Origin: Alteromonadaceae bacterium M269
Lineage (GTDB): Bacteria; Pseudomonadota; Gammaproteobacteria; Enterobacterales; Alteromonadaceae
Length of the DNA stretch: 64,000 bases
Reading direction: 5' to 3'
Assembly (NCBI GenBank): GCA_004353515.1
Contig: SMNZ01000008.1
Coordinates: forward strand, 108,316 to 172,315
Shown: positions 34,359 through 44,585 of the stretch, piece by piece
How the letters are laid out: each line of letters starts with the position of its first letter
Position numbering within the stretch: the first letter of the stretch is position 1
The notes under the pieces: model-generated
Database searches by the model: none
What the model saw: only the letters and a program-made list of their open reading frames with translations
What the model was told of the DNA's origin: nothing
Made by a program: the position numbers and the translations under genes

Positions 34359-35060
34359 GTGCAAGCTGATGTTATTGAAATTAGAGCTGAGGCCAAGCGT
34401 AATGGGTTTACGACTTGCCTAATCGGTGTGATGGGTTTGGTGTTCTCTTTGGGATTAGCAGCTATACTGCCATCTCAGATTCAATTAAGTGCGATCTTTC
34501 TAATCAGTGCTTCTATTGTTGCTATTGTCATCGGCTGGTTCAAAATTCGTGAACCTAATTACAGCATTCAGTTGTCAAAACAGAATATGCATTACCAACA
34601 TAGGCACGGTTCATGGGATCTTGCTTGGGAAAATATCCATAGAGTCGGCGTTCCAAAGATTCACAGCGGCCTTGAACACAAGCCTTTGAATATGGTCGGT
34701 ATCAGATTGAAAGACTATGCCCCATTATTGGCGTCTATCTCTCCTCGTCTTGCAACAAATCTACTAATGGAACAACGGCCTTTATTACTACAAAGTCGTG
34801 ACGAAAACTGCGCAAGTGGAACCTGTTACAGTGAAAGCTTAATTGAGTCCGACGAATACAAAGATGCCAGCGGGAAAATATACAAAGGCATCAGTGCCAT
34901 GCTAGCTAACCGTATGACAACACTGAGGAAACAACTCGGATATGATCTCTTCATATCATCTGGAGAACTTGATCGAGACACAGAAGACTTTGTCGCTTTG
35001 CTCAATAGTTGTCAGGCACAACTCAATATCGAAAAACAGCATACTATCGAAGAGTCATAG
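34359..35060 (+). CDS. DUF2982-type membrane protein
   Basis: This 233-residue protein has two membrane segments near the N-terminus (about 20-60: GVMGLVFSLGLAAILPS and LSAIFLISASIVAIVIGW). A soluble domain follows with MHYQHRHGSWDLAWENIHRV, then LASISPRLATNLLMEQRPLL and ANRMTTLRKQLGYDLFISSG, which fits DUF2982 of marine gammaproteobacteria. The GTG at 34359, 2 nt after the small CxxC gene, is preferred over a TTG at 34311 that lies inside that gene. Cysteines in NCASGTC are spaced for a metal site or disulfide. Function is unknown. Confidence 0.65.
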   Translation: MQADVIEIRAEAKRNGFTTCLIGVMGLVFSLGLAAILPSQIQLSAIFLISASIVAIVIGWFKIREPNYSIQLSKQNMHYQHRHGSWDLAWENIHRVGVPKIHSGLEHKPLNMVGIRLKDYAPLLASISPRLATNLLMEQRPLLLQSRDENCASGTCYSESLIESDEYKDASGKIYKGISAMLANRMTTLRKQLGYDLFISSGELDRDTEDFVALLNSCQAQLNIEKQHTIEES

Positions 35061-35067
35061 CAAAAGC

Positions 35068-38000
35068 CTAAAACTCTATGGCGTATTGAATTTTTGCGGC
35101 CTCCGTCACACGATCCGCTTCTTTCAATAGCTCAACGAACATGGTTTCAGCACTTTGTATATCATTGATTTTCAAACTGGTTTCAAGCAAAGAGCAATAA
35201 TGCTTAAGGGCGGGTACGCCAGTGTAACAACAAGCACCATGAATTTTATGAGTAACTCTCGCTAACTCATCCCAGTCTTTACTTTGGTAATGAGACTCTA
35301 TTTCCACTTTCATAGGTTGAAGTTGCTCTAAAAACAGCTTTAGCATATTCCGAGCTTCAAATTCACTTCCGCCTGTAATCTTAAGTGCGCTCTGCCAATC
35401 GATTGACTCTTCAACAACTTCAACAGCCGATGTTGTAGATGTCTCTTCAACAACCTCTATTTCATCACTAGTCTGATAGTCACACCACAAGTTAATCAGC
35501 GATATCAACATTTGGAAATCTATGGGTTTAGGTAGGTAGTCATCCATACCTTGCTGCAACATTTGCTCTTTCTCTTCCCTAAAAGCATGTGCTGTCATAG
35601 CAATAATGGGAGTTCCCTGATTTAACTCTATCTGGCGAATTTCTTTAGTCGCCGTGATCCCGTCAATTTCGGGCATTTGCAGATCCATCAGAATCAGATC
35701 AAACTCGTCTTGCTTACAACGCTCAATAGCTTCGCTACCTGAAAAGCATAGTGACAGTTGAACGGGGGAACGTTTTAACCAAGTCGATAAGAGGTGCAAA
35801 TTAATTTCAGTATCATCAACAGCCAGAATCTTAACGGGAGGTAAGGCTTTTAATAATGTCTCCCTCTCATCTACTATGGCCATTTCTTCAACTGGTTCAA
35901 AAACTTTTAAGATACTAGAAGGCAACAACGGACGCTCAATGGTTAATGAGAACCCTGATTCAATCACTGCTAAGTGGCTTAGATCTTCATTGCTGGAGTA
36001 TGTCAGGACTTTATTTTTTGCCGGGAAAGTATCAAGATGCTTAATACCGATTCCCTTCTTATAGAGCCATTCGACAGAACATGAAGCAAAGAGGTAGTCG
36101 AACTCTTCTTCACGAATAGAATCAAAAAATGCAAGGCTGTCAATACTCGTAACCTTGGCACCGAACTGCCTGAACATACTAGCCGTAGCTCGCCTTGAAT
36201 AGGGATACGAGTCCAGTATCGCAATACTAGCGCCTCTCCATCTTGGGTCGCCCTCAGGCTCTTGTTTATAGGTTAGCCGATTAAGGTTTAGCTTAAGCGC
36301 AAAGCTGGTTCCTGTCCCTGGTGCACTTTCAAAATTCAGGTGGCCATGCATTAACTTAACAAGTTGCTGACAAATCACCAAACCTAGTCCTGTTCCTTGA
36401 TAGGTCCTATTGATTTCATCATCTAATTGACTAAAAGCGGCAAAGATCTTCTTTTTATCATTATCAGCAATGCCAATACCCGTATCTTCAACGGTAACGC
36501 ATAGCTCAATCAGGTTATTGTCGAGTTCCTTGCTTTCGACTCGCATAGAAACGTGACCAAATGGTGTAAATTTAATGGCATTACTAAGTAAGTTAGTGAG
36601 GATCTGGCGAATTCGAGGAGCGTCGCCCAGTAACTTCTGTGGTAATGGCTGAATATCAAGAACAAACTCCAATCCCTTGTTATAGGCTTGTTTCGACATT
36701 AAGGCCGCTAACTGCTCGACCAACGAAAGAGGCGAGAAAACTTCATTTTTAATTTCTAACTTACCTGCCTCAATTTTCGAAAAGTCGAGAACATCATTGA
36801 TGATATGCATCAAGTGGCTAGCTGAAGAATTAATAATCTCGACATGCTGTTGCTTTTCTTTCGGTAAGACTAACCCTTGTAACTCTTGGCAGAATCCTAT
36901 AATCGCATTGAGTGGTGTACGGATTTCGTGGCTCATATTTGCTAAGAACTGTGACTTAACCTTACTCGCAGTTAACGCACTCTTACGCGATATATCTAAA
37001 CGCGCATTTTGCTCTTCGATATAGATCAGGTTATTACGCAGTTCTCGGGTAGCTTTATAAACTTCGAACCGTAAATTACTTCGAATCTTGTCCAATAGAG
37101 CGAGGGAAAACAGTCCAGCTTCTATGAACACACCTATGGGAAAGATATAGGCAGTAAAGTGACTTGCCGGCAATACACCAACCAGGCTCAACATACCGGT
37201 CAGTGCACAGAAGGCGAGAATAGACCAGGCAAAAATAAAGTATCTCGCGGGCTTGAAGTGATTAAAATAACTCTCAAAGCCGGTTATGGTGTAGCAAGTG
37301 ATCGCAAAAATACTAACGATATTGGTCACTAAACCTTGCATACTCGCTTCGAGCAAATTGAGAGCAGAAAGCACACCTGAAGCACAAAGCGCTATAACAC
37401 TGCCGTATATGAATTTAATCATATTAGGTGCGGTTTCACTGGCATTTAGGAAGCTCAGTGTGAATAGCCCCGATCCCAGACCAACCATGATAAAAATGAG
37501 ATCGACATGATTTCCTAACCAAGTACCGAACATTCCTAGCTCGTAGAGTTGGTAATGCCCCCCCCATACAAATTGCCAAAAAATCACACTCATAATGTAA
37601 ACGACGTAAGCCAATATGCTGCGTTCACTAGTGCTAAAGAACTGAACGAGGTTATAAACAACAAGAATCAGCAACCCGCCGTAAAAGCATCCCCATAGCA
37701 GGGAACCGAAAACGATAGACTGTTCGTATTTCGTTTCCGATTTCAGAATAACAGGAGCAATGCGGTTCAAACTGTCATTAGCAACATAGATCAATAAATT
37801 AGCTGAGCTGCCTTTAGTCAGCATAAACTTATGGGTCGGTATGCGCGCGAATTGGTCCTCGTTGTTTTTTCCCTGTTTAGAGCTGCTAACTATCTTATTG
37901 CCTTGAACGACATAAAATTCCACTCGCGTATTCTGAGCAAAATCGACTTCAACAACCCAGCGTTCCGCGTCTGAGCTATTTGTTAGTTCTGCAAGCAACC

Positions 38001-38235
38001 AGACGCCCTGATTACTCAAGCCATAGTTAGGGTTCTTACTATCGGCAGGCGAAAATTCATTGATTCGGGGAATAGCATCGGTTGCAGGAAGGTGGATCTT
38101 GCTTTCTTCCACATACAACAACTTTTCATTTAACTGTAATTTCGTATTGGGGTCAGAGAGATTAATCTCAGCCTTCAATAAGGGTGACCAAGAAAAAACA
38201 GAAAAAATAATAAGAAAGCGAAGTAAGTGTGCCAT
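35068..38235 (-). CDS. hybrid sensor histidine kinase, 7TM-DISM type, with REC and Hpt
   Basis: This 1055-residue membrane kinase has a signal/membrane N-terminus, an extracytoplasmic 7TMR-DISM sensor domain (to about 165), seven membrane segments (about 173-382), a HisKA domain (FLANMSHEIRTPLNAIIGF, His436), a HATPase domain (NAIKFTP, DTGIGI, GTGLGL), and a first receiver-like domain lacking the phospho-aspartate (Ser718 in FDYLFAS). A true receiver follows (MDLQMPEIDG, Asp851), then a C-terminal Hpt (VTHKIHGACCYTG, His996). The layout resembles BarA-type phosphorelays. The start at 38235 gives a proper membrane-entry segment, though a longer form from 38352 is open. The response regulator is elsewhere, and the ligand is unknown. 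The gene is convergent with the DUF2982-type gene. Confidence 0.9.
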   Translation of the reverse strand: MAHLLRFLIIFSVFSWSPLLKAEINLSDPNTKLQLNEKLLYVEESKIHLPATDAIPRINEFSPADSKNPNYGLSNQGVWLLAELTNSSDAERWVVEVDFAQNTRVEFYVVQGNKIVSSSKQGKNNEDQFARIPTHKFMLTKGSSANLLIYVANDSLNRIAPVILKSETKYEQSIVFGSLLWGCFYGGLLILVVYNLVQFFSTSERSILAYVVYIMSVIFWQFVWGGHYQLYELGMFGTWLGNHVDLIFIMVGLGSGLFTLSFLNASETAPNMIKFIYGSVIALCASGVLSALNLLEASMQGLVTNIVSIFAITCYTITGFESYFNHFKPARYFIFAWSILAFCALTGMLSLVGVLPASHFTAYIFPIGVFIEAGLFSLALLDKIRSNLRFEVYKATRELRNNLIYIEEQNARLDISRKSALTASKVKSQFLANMSHEIRTPLNAIIGFCQELQGLVLPKEKQQHVEIINSSASHLMHIINDVLDFSKIEAGKLEIKNEVFSPLSLVEQLAALMSKQAYNKGLEFVLDIQPLPQKLLGDAPRIRQILTNLLSNAIKFTPFGHVSMRVESKELDNNLIELCVTVEDTGIGIADNDKKKIFAAFSQLDDEINRTYQGTGLGLVICQQLVKLMHGHLNFESAPGTGTSFALKLNLNRLTYKQEPEGDPRWRGASIAILDSYPYSRRATASMFRQFGAKVTSIDSLAFFDSIREEEFDYLFASCSVEWLYKKGIGIKHLDTFPAKNKVLTYSSNEDLSHLAVIESGFSLTIERPLLPSSILKVFEPVEEMAIVDERETLLKALPPVKILAVDDTEINLHLLSTWLKRSPVQLSLCFSGSEAIERCKQDEFDLILMDLQMPEIDGITATKEIRQIELNQGTPIIAMTAHAFREEKEQMLQQGMDDYLPKPIDFQMLISLINLWCDYQTSDEIEVVEETSTTSAVEVVEESIDWQSALKITGGSEFEARNMLKLFLEQLQPMKVEIESHYQSKDWDELARVTHKIHGACCYTGVPALKHYCSLLETSLKINDIQSAETMFVELLKEADRVTEAAKIQYAIEF

Positions 38236-38465
38236 TTTCCCTACAGCAATGGTTTGATAATCTTTATTGTAATGGTCATTAAACACTGTGCAGCACGATG
38301 AAGCAATGCTATGTTTCACTGCATTGCAGAGACTTGTCGAACTTAACGACATGTTAATAACAAAACAATAAAAGATGTCATGCTTTGCAGTCCGTTATCT
38401 TCGTTCACTTGTTTGGTGATAGGCCGAGCTAATGCATCTTCTTATTAACGCCGGAAACTACGAAA

Positions 38466-39587
38466 ATGAAAAAAGCGTCGCTATTACTCACACTTCCCTT
38501 TTCATTAACGCTGTGGAGCCAAACCACGCAAGCCCTAGACATCGACAAACTGGAGCTCCCTGAAGGTTTTAAGATTAGCGTCTACGCAGAAAACGTTAAG
38601 AATGCCCGTCAGATGGCCTTAGGAAGGAATGGAACAGTATTTGTTGGAAGCCGAGGCGCAGGTTTGGTTCATGCTGTTGTTGATACAGACAAAGACGGCA
38701 CAGCAGACAAGGTTGTTGAGGTAGCGTCAGGCTTAACCATGCCAAGTGGTGTGGCCGTAAAAGATGGTGATTTGTATGTAGCAGCTATCAGCAAAGTATT
38801 TAAATATAGCGACATCGAATCTACCTATGCACAAAAACCTCAACCAGAAACTGTTATTGATGATCTTCCGTCTGAACGTCATCACGGTTGGAAGAACATC
38901 GCTTTTGGCCCAGATGATCAACTCTATGTTCCCGTTGGTACACCTTGTAACGTATGTATTACCAAAGGCGGTGAAAAGTTTGATGATGAAATTTATGATT
39001 CCATCGTCAAATACGACCTAAAAACTAAAAAGCGCAAGTTTGTCGCACGTGGTGTCCGTAATAGTGTAGGTTTTGATTGGCATCCAGAAACGAAAGAACT
39101 TTGGTTTACTGACAACGGACGAGACTGGTTGGGTGACGAACTCCCTCCTTGTGAGATTAACCGTGTTGCCGTTGAAGGTGAACATTTTGGTTACCCGTTC
39201 TTTCACGGTGGCTTAGTCGCAGACCCTGAATTTAGTAAAGGTAAAAAAGCAGAAGACTATACACAGCCAGCATTGCGTTTAGGAGCTCACGTTGCTCCAC
39301 TGGGTATTCACTTCTATCAAGGTGATATGTTCCCTAAAGATTATAAGAAAAAAGTACTTGTCGCAGAGCACGGTTCGTGGAACCGCTCAAACAAGGTTGG
39401 CTACAGAGTGATGATTGCAGACGTTGATGGTAATGAACTTAAAGACTACAAGCCTTTTATCACTGGATTTTTGCAAGGTGATGAAGTCATTGGACGCCCT
39501 GTTGCCTTCTTACCTATGCCCGATGGTAGCTTATTAATCTCAGATGATTTCGCAAATGCGATTTACAAAGTCTCCTATTCCAAGTAA
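38466..39587 (+). CDS. PQQ-type sorbosone/sugar dehydrogenase family protein
   Basis: This 373-residue protein is exported (signal peptide through LWSQTTQA, cleavage near residue 23) with a six-bladed propeller of the glucose/sorbosone dehydrogenase family. Blades have the repeated LPEGFKISVYAENVKNARQM, GTVFVGSRGAG, HHGWKNIAFGPDDQLYVPVG and VRNSVGFDWHPETKELWFTD, and the calcium/PQQ site pattern is compatible. Two cysteines in GTPCNVC give a CxxC. It likely oxidises an aldose or a related compound in the periplasm with transfer to a cytochrome, but the electron acceptor and cofactor are inferred. It lies 72 nt before parC, separated by a hairpin. Confidence 0.82.
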   Translation: MKKASLLLTLPFSLTLWSQTTQALDIDKLELPEGFKISVYAENVKNARQMALGRNGTVFVGSRGAGLVHAVVDTDKDGTADKVVEVASGLTMPSGVAVKDGDLYVAAISKVFKYSDIESTYAQKPQPETVIDDLPSERHHGWKNIAFGPDDQLYVPVGTPCNVCITKGGEKFDDEIYDSIVKYDLKTKKRKFVARGVRNSVGFDWHPETKELWFTDNGRDWLGDELPPCEINRVAVEGEHFGYPFFHGGLVADPEFSKGKKAEDYTQPALRLGAHVAPLGIHFYQGDMFPKDYKKKVLVAEHGSWNRSNKVGYRVMIADVDGNELKDYKPFITGFLQGDEVIGRPVAFLPMPDGSLLISDDFANAIYKVSYSK

Positions 39588-39604
39588 ATATACACATTAA
39601 AATA

Positions 39605-39631
39605 CCGACAACTCAAATATTGGGTTGTCGG
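39605..39631 (+). terminator. hairpin between the dehydrogenase gene and parC
   Basis: CCGACAAC and GTTGTCGG form a perfect 8-bp stem with an 11-nt loop. No T-run follows, so it is a weak or Rho-dependent terminator, or a structure in the parC leader. Confidence 0.5.
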
Positions 39632-39659
39632 CCCCTCAGCACTACCTAAGTCAATATCT

Positions 39660-41963
39660 ATGAGTGAAGAAATCATTATTAGTAGTGACGGCATGGAACA
39701 AAGACCGTTACGTAGTTTTACCGAAGAAGCTTACTTAAATTATTCCATGTACGTCATCATGGATAGGGCGTTACCGCACATTGGTGACGGCTTAAAACCG
39801 GTTCAACGGCGTATTGTTTATGCAATGTCAGACTTAGGACTTCACGCGGGCGCGAAATATAAGAAGTCAGCCAGAACAGTCGGTGACGTACTAGGTAAGT
39901 TCCATCCTCACGGTGATTCTGCGTGTTACGAAGCTATGGTACTCATGGCTCAGCCATTCTCTTATAGATACCCTTTAGTTGATGGGCAAGGTAACTGGGG
40001 TGCACCGGATGATCCTAAATCCTTCGCGGCAATGCGTTACACCGAAGCTAAGCTTTCCCGATTCAGCGAGATATTGCTCAGCGAATTAGGTCAAGGTACC
40101 GCAGACTGGATCCCTAACTTCGACGGCACAATGGAAGAACCCAAGGTACTTCCTGCTCGACTACCACACATCCTCTGTAACGGTATTACCGGGATAGCTG
40201 TTGGTATGGCAACAGATATTCCACCGCACAATGTACGCGAACTAGCGAATGCATGTGCGATGTTACTGGATAACAGCAGAGCTGACTTAACAGAAGTTCT
40301 GGAGCATATCCAAGGTCCTGATTATCCAACAGATGCAGAGATTATTACGCCTAAGAGCGATATCCAGAAGATCTATGAAACGGGTAAAGGCTCGCTCAAG
40401 ATGCGTGCCGTCTATGATGAAGACAACGGTGAAATCGTTATCACAGCGCTTCCTCATCAAGCCTCTGGAGCCAAAATACTGGAGCAAATTGCCAACCAAA
40501 TGCAGAATAAAAAACTGCCTATGGTCAGTGATTTACGCGACGAATCAGATCACGAAAACCCAACACGTTTAGTCATAACACCACGCTCAAATCGCGTTGA
40601 TACAGCTCAGTTGATGCAACACTTGTTCGCAACAACCGATTTAGAGAAGAACTATCGCGTTAATCTAAACATGATTGGCCTCGACGGTCGCCCTCAAGTC
40701 AAAGGATTGAAAACTATCCTGAGTGAGTGGCTGACTTTCAGAAAAGACACTGTCACTCGTCGACTTCAATACCGTTTGAACAAAGTCCTAGCTCGCCTTC
40801 ACATCCTTGAAGGTTTGCTGATAGCCTTCCTGAATATCGACGAAGTAATCCATATCATCAGGACCGAAGACAAGCCTAAGCCTGTCCTAATGGAGCGTTT
40901 CGGTTTAACTGACACACAAGCAGAAGCCATCTTAGAGCTAAAACTCAGACACTTAGCAAAGCTGGAAGAGTTTAAGATCAAGAGCGAACAAAAAGAACTA
41001 GCAGAAGAACGCGATCAATTGCAGTTGTTGTTAGGTTCAGATCGCAGAATGAAAACCTTAATCAAGAAGGAAATTCTCGCAGACGCTGAAAAATATGGCG
41101 ATGACAGACGCTCCCCCATCATAGAAAGAGGTGAGTCAAAAGCACTATCGGAAAATGAGTTAATCCCATCTGAAGCGGTGACTATAGTTGTCTCAGCCAA
41201 AGGTTGGGTACGCAGCGCTAAAGGTCACGATATTGATCCGAAAGCTCTGAATTACAAAGCGGGTGATGAATACCTCACCAGTGCTAAAGGCCGCAGTAAT
41301 CAGCAATCCGTTTTCGTTGATTCATCAGGCCGAACCTTCTCCTGTGACGCGCACTCTCTGCCTTCGGCTAGAAGTCAGGGGGAACCCGTAACAGGGCGTT
41401 TTAACTTGGTTACCGGTGAAAACGTCGAGCACGTACTCATCAATCAAGATCAGAAACATTACCTTATGAGTTCAGATGCGGGATACGGCTTCGTTGGTAA
41501 GTTTGGTGATATGGTCAGTAAAAATAAGGCCGGTAAAGCTTATCTAAGCTTACCCTCCTGCTCTAAGGTAATGCCACCGCAGATGGTCACCAATGTAGAA
41601 ACAGATTGGTGCCTGGCAATATCCAATGAGGGGCGTATGCTGATGTTTCCATTGAAGGACTTACCAATTCTCGGAAAAGGTAAAGGGAATAAGATCATCA
41701 GTATTCCATCGGCTAAAGCACAATCACGAGAAGAGTTGCTCGCGATTATTTCGGTCGTCCCTGAAAATGCACAGGTTAAGATTGTCGCTGGTAAACGTAG
41801 TATGACGCTAACGCAGTCAGACTTAGAGCATTACAAAGGTGAGCGAGGAAGAAGAGGTAATAAACTGCCTAGAGGCCTACAACGTGTTGATGGTGTTGAG
41901 CTAGTCATTCCTGATCCAAAGGAATCAACACCAACTGAAGACACTCCTTCACCAGAGAGCTAA
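39660..41963 (+). CDS. parC: DNA topoisomerase IV subunit A (ParC)
   Basis: This 767-residue type IIA topoisomerase subunit decatenates sister chromosomes together with ParE. The quinolone-resistance region is intact ([15 protein letters not shown], Ser87 and Glu91, the residues commonly altered in resistant strains being wild-type-like). The catalytic tyrosine is Tyr127 in [12 protein letters not shown] coiled gate domain follows (about 440-490), and a shortened C-terminal beta-pinwheel domain has the [12 protein letters not shown]-like element [13 protein letters not shown]. Length is close to that of other ParC proteins. No parE is adjacent. It has a weak Shine-Dalgarno and its own terminator. 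Confidence 0.97.
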   Translation: MSEEIIISSDGMEQRPLRSFTEEAYLNYSMYVIMDRALPHIGDGLKPVQRRIVYAMSDLGLHAGAKYKKSARTVGDVLGKFHPHGDSACYEAMVLMAQPFSYRYPLVDGQGNWGAPDDPKSFAAMRYTEAKLSRFSEILLSELGQGTADWIPNFDGTMEEPKVLPARLPHILCNGITGIAVGMATDIPPHNVRELANACAMLLDNSRADLTEVLEHIQGPDYPTDAEIITPKSDIQKIYETGKGSLKMRAVYDEDNGEIVITALPHQASGAKILEQIANQMQNKKLPMVSDLRDESDHENPTRLVITPRSNRVDTAQLMQHLFATTDLEKNYRVNLNMIGLDGRPQVKGLKTILSEWLTFRKDTVTRRLQYRLNKVLARLHILEGLLIAFLNIDEVIHIIRTEDKPKPVLMERFGLTDTQAEAILELKLRHLAKLEEFKIKSEQKELAEERDQLQLLLGSDRRMKTLIKKEILADAEKYGDDRRSPIIERGESKALSENELIPSEAVTIVVSAKGWVRSAKGHDIDPKALNYKAGDEYLTSAKGRSNQQSVFVDSSGRTFSCDAHSLPSARSQGEPVTGRFNLVTGENVEHVLINQDQKHYLMSSDAGYGFVGKFGDMVSKNKAGKAYLSLPSCSKVMPPQMVTNVETDWCLAISNEGRMLMFPLKDLPILGKGKGNKIISIPSAKAQSREELLAIISVVPENAQVKIVAGKRSMTLTQSDLEHYKGERGRRGNKLPRGLQRVDGVELVIPDPKESTPTEDTPSPES

Positions 41964-41986
41964 TGCCTATATAACTTCCAAAAAAC

Positions 41987-42016
41987 AAAAGGCAGGTTAC
42001 TAGTAGCCTGCCTTTT
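41987..42016. terminator. Rho-independent terminator between parC and the HD-GYP gene
   Basis: AAAAGGCAGG and CCTGCCTTTT form a 10-bp arm pair with a 10-nt loop, followed by more T residues on the plus strand and flanked by A residues for the reverse direction. It is probably bidirectional. Confidence 0.85.
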
Positions 42017-42043
42017 TTGTTTCACCAATCGATTAGATTGGAA

Positions 42044-43192
42044 TTATTCCTGCCTTTCCTTTTTCAACAAGCTTGCCATAGCTCGGTTAAAGATCTTCAT
42101 CCACTTCGGACAGAACTGCCCTTCCGCAACACGATTAATCTCAACCACAGCACGCTTCTTAGGACGCTTACGGTGGCTATTATGGGCCCTCGTGTGAGTG
42201 AGTGCGTCATAGGTATCGAGAATGGCAATCAATCGTGCACCATCACAAATATCAGCGTCTTTGACACCTAAAGGATAACCACTGCCATCTAAACGCTCGT
42301 GGTGTTGCATAACCATCTTACGCGCATCATTCCACTGATCTAGATGCTCTAACAAACGCGAGCTCTTATATACGTGAGAGCGCATCAAATTAAACTCATT
42401 CGCATCCAAATCACCTTGCTTATGCAATACCTTCAATGGCATAAAAGCCATCCCAAAATCATGCACATAACAAGCTACAGCTAACTGGTCATTATCAATG
42501 GGGCTACCCGCTAGTCTGTTCAACAACAAAGCTAACTTAGCAATACGGTCACCACGCCCTTTCCAATACATGGACCTCTCTTCAATGGGCTCCATTAACT
42601 GTTTAAAGAACATAATGTCAGCCTGCTTTTCTTCACTCAGCCCTTCGGGTATACCTATACGATTGAGTTCTTCTTGCGTCTTACTTTGTATCTCTTCCTG
42701 TACTTCTTCGGCCGTCCTAGAGTCCAAGCTAGGATCTAAGAGCAGAACAGACTCAGCTAATAACTTTTCATGTTCACTCGCATTATTGGGATTAATCAAC
42801 GCAATATGGGTTACCAACTTATCGAACATGATGTCGTCGTATTCAGCTTCACCAGACTTAGAGCAGCTTTCGACAAAAAGTTTCACCTTATCCAATGTCA
42901 GCAGAACCAAATCACTCATAGTGCTGGTGTAGTTAATTTCGCCATTGCGCAAAAAATCCAATAAATCTTCGACATGCTGCAAAAGAGGAATCATAGGGGT
43001 GAAGCTCACTAATCCGAGATCACCTTTTATGGTATGAATTGAGCGGAACAACGAACGTTGTAACTCGTTATCTTCTGGTCTTAACTCAAGCTCAATAAGT
43101 GTCTGTTCACTGGCTTCATAGAGCTCATTAATTTCTTCAAGTAGGTCACTTAAAATATCACCATCAAGATCTTCATGACGAAAAGTTTGCAT
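42044..43192 (-). CDS. Hpt-HD-GYP fusion protein
   Basis: This 382-residue cytoplasmic protein joins an N-terminal histidine phosphotransfer domain (SLFRSIHTIKGDLGL, His53) to a C-terminal HD-GYP domain. HD residues lie at 244-245 (VHDFGM), the HHERLDGSGYP signature at 297-307, and the conserved ILDTYDALT near 325. HD-GYP proteins cleave cyclic di-GMP. All canonical catalytic motifs are present, so it is likely active. Coupling to an Hpt domain suggests that phosphorelay state controls c-di-GMP turnover. The kinase is not adjacent, but the hybrid kinase at 35068-38235 lies close by and ends in its own Hpt. Confidence 0.9.
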   Translation of the reverse strand: MQTFRHEDLDGDILSDLLEEINELYEASEQTLIELELRPEDNELQRSLFRSIHTIKGDLGLVSFTPMIPLLQHVEDLLDFLRNGEINYTSTMSDLVLLTLDKVKLFVESCSKSGEAEYDDIMFDKLVTHIALINPNNASEHEKLLAESVLLLDPSLDSRTAEEVQEEIQSKTQEELNRIGIPEGLSEEKQADIMFFKQLMEPIEERSMYWKGRGDRIAKLALLLNRLAGSPIDNDQLAVACYVHDFGMAFMPLKVLHKQGDLDANEFNLMRSHVYKSSRLLEHLDQWNDARKMVMQHHERLDGSGYPLGVKDADICDGARLIAILDTYDALTHTRAHNSHRKRPKKRAVVEINRVAEGQFCPKWMKIFNRAMASLLKKERQE

Positions 43193-43352
43193 TTAGTCAG
43201 TTATCCTTTAATTGCGCAGCAAAGTAGGCCGTAATATCTATGTCGGTCGTACAAGATGTAACTTTATCTTTCATACTACCTGATTCGTTCTTATAGATAC
43301 TTATTTAGGTAAAAAAATAATTAACACGAAATGTAAAAAGCTATTGAGGGTT

Positions 43353-44585
43353 TTACCCAATAGTTGCGAGTTGCTTTAGAAGAAAATCCCGCTCTCCGCC
43401 ATTTTGCGTTTTGCTTATCGCTTGTCGATAGGATGATTTTGCCTCATCAAAGCGCTCCAAACGGCACTCAAAATTGGCTTTTACCGCGTGATAAGGTTGA
43501 TAATCGGCAAGCTGATTATCCAGATTCAGTACCTCTTTATAGGCTAGTTCAACCTTTCCAGTTTGCGCAACTGCAACCAGTTGATTTAATTTCGTAACCG
43601 GTGATGGATTGAGCGCATACAGGTTCTCATAAAGTAAGCAGATTTGTGCCCAATCAGTTTCTTCCCAACTCGGAGCGGTTGCATGCAGTGCGCTTATTGC
43701 GGCTTGTATTTGATAAGGGCCAGAATTGCCTTTCGCTAGAGTCGCGATAAGTAAAGTTTTAGCCTCTTCAATCTGGCTTTTATCCCACAATTTCCTGTCT
43801 TGTTTCTCAAGTGGAATATAACTCTCACTCTCGGAGCTCCGCGCAGGCGTCCTCGCATCACTAAGTTGCAACAAACAAAGAAGTCCAGTGACCTCGGGTA
43901 AAGGCATGAGTTCTTTTAAGATAGAAGCTAAACGAATGGCTTCCCTCGCTAAGTCTTTGCGGCTTAACGTTTGCCCCTCGTAAGCATTAAAAGATTCATT
44001 AAAGACAAGATAGATGACCGATAAAACGGCATTTAACCGTTCAGTGAGATGTTCTTGATCAGGAACTTCGTAAGGTATCCCCGCATCTCTTATCTTGCGC
44101 TTTGCTCGAGTTATCCGTTGTAGCATCGTTTTTTCAGATGTCAGAAAAGCACGAGAAATTTCTCTAACACTCAAGCCACATAACGTTCTTAGAGTTAGTG
44201 CAACTTGAGCAGACGAATTCAAAGCTGGGTGACAGCAGGTAAAGATAAGCCGTAAGCGCTCATCTGGAATAGCATAGTTTGTTTCATCTTCAGCAGCGTC
44301 ATCTGCTGAATAATGCTGCTCTAACTGCACTAAAGTATCTGGTTTGCGACGGGAAGATAGCTGCCTTATCCGATCAATGACTTTACGTTTTGCGACCGTA
44401 TGCAGCCACGAAGCAGGCGATTGGGGCAGCCCTTTTTGAGGCCACTGCAACAACGCCTGTTCGTAGGCTTCTTGCATAGCATCTTCGGCCAACTCTAAGT
44501 CTTTAGCCCAGAGTGTCAAAGATGCTATGATTTTTCCTGATTCCGCCCGATAAATACCAACGAAATCAATCGGCTTCATACTCAA
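43353..44585 (-). CDS. ECF42-type RNA polymerase sigma factor with C-terminal extension
   Basis: This 410-residue sigma factor is of extracytoplasmic-function type with a long C-terminal domain. Sigma-2 (about 20-75: LELAEDAMQEAYEQALLQWP, SWLHTVAKRKVIDRIR) and sigma-4 (about 125-165: LTLRTLCGLSVREISRAFLT, TMLQRITRAKRKI) are clear. The C-terminal half (FNESFNAYEG onward) is the TPR-like extension typical of the ECF42 group. It overlaps the DGPF/YCII gene by 4 nt, and that pairing is the known ECF42 arrangement. The extension is thought to control the sigma factor in place of an anti-sigma, but the signal is unknown. Target promoters cannot be told. Confidence 0.9.
   Translation of the reverse strand: MSMKPIDFVGIYRAESGKIIASLTLWAKDLELAEDAMQEAYEQALLQWPQKGLPQSPASWLHTVAKRKVIDRIRQLSSRRKPDTLVQLEQHYSADDAAEDETNYAIPDERLRLIFTCCHPALNSSAQVALTLRTLCGLSVREISRAFLTSEKTMLQRITRAKRKIRDAGIPYEVPDQEHLTERLNAVLSVIYLVFNESFNAYEGQTLSRKDLAREAIRLASILKELMPLPEVTGLLCLLQLSDARTPARSSESESYIPLEKQDRKLWDKSQIEEAKTLLIATLAKGNSGPYQIQAAISALHATAPSWEETDWAQICLLYENLYALNPSPVTKLNQLVAVAQTGKVELAYKEVLNLDNQLADYQPYHAVKANFECRLERFDEAKSSYRQAISKTQNGGERDFLLKQLATIG

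Noticed and set aside
39660-41963. possible quinolone-resistance changes in ParC
   Set aside because: The Ser87 and Glu91 positions in [10 protein letters not shown] look wild type.
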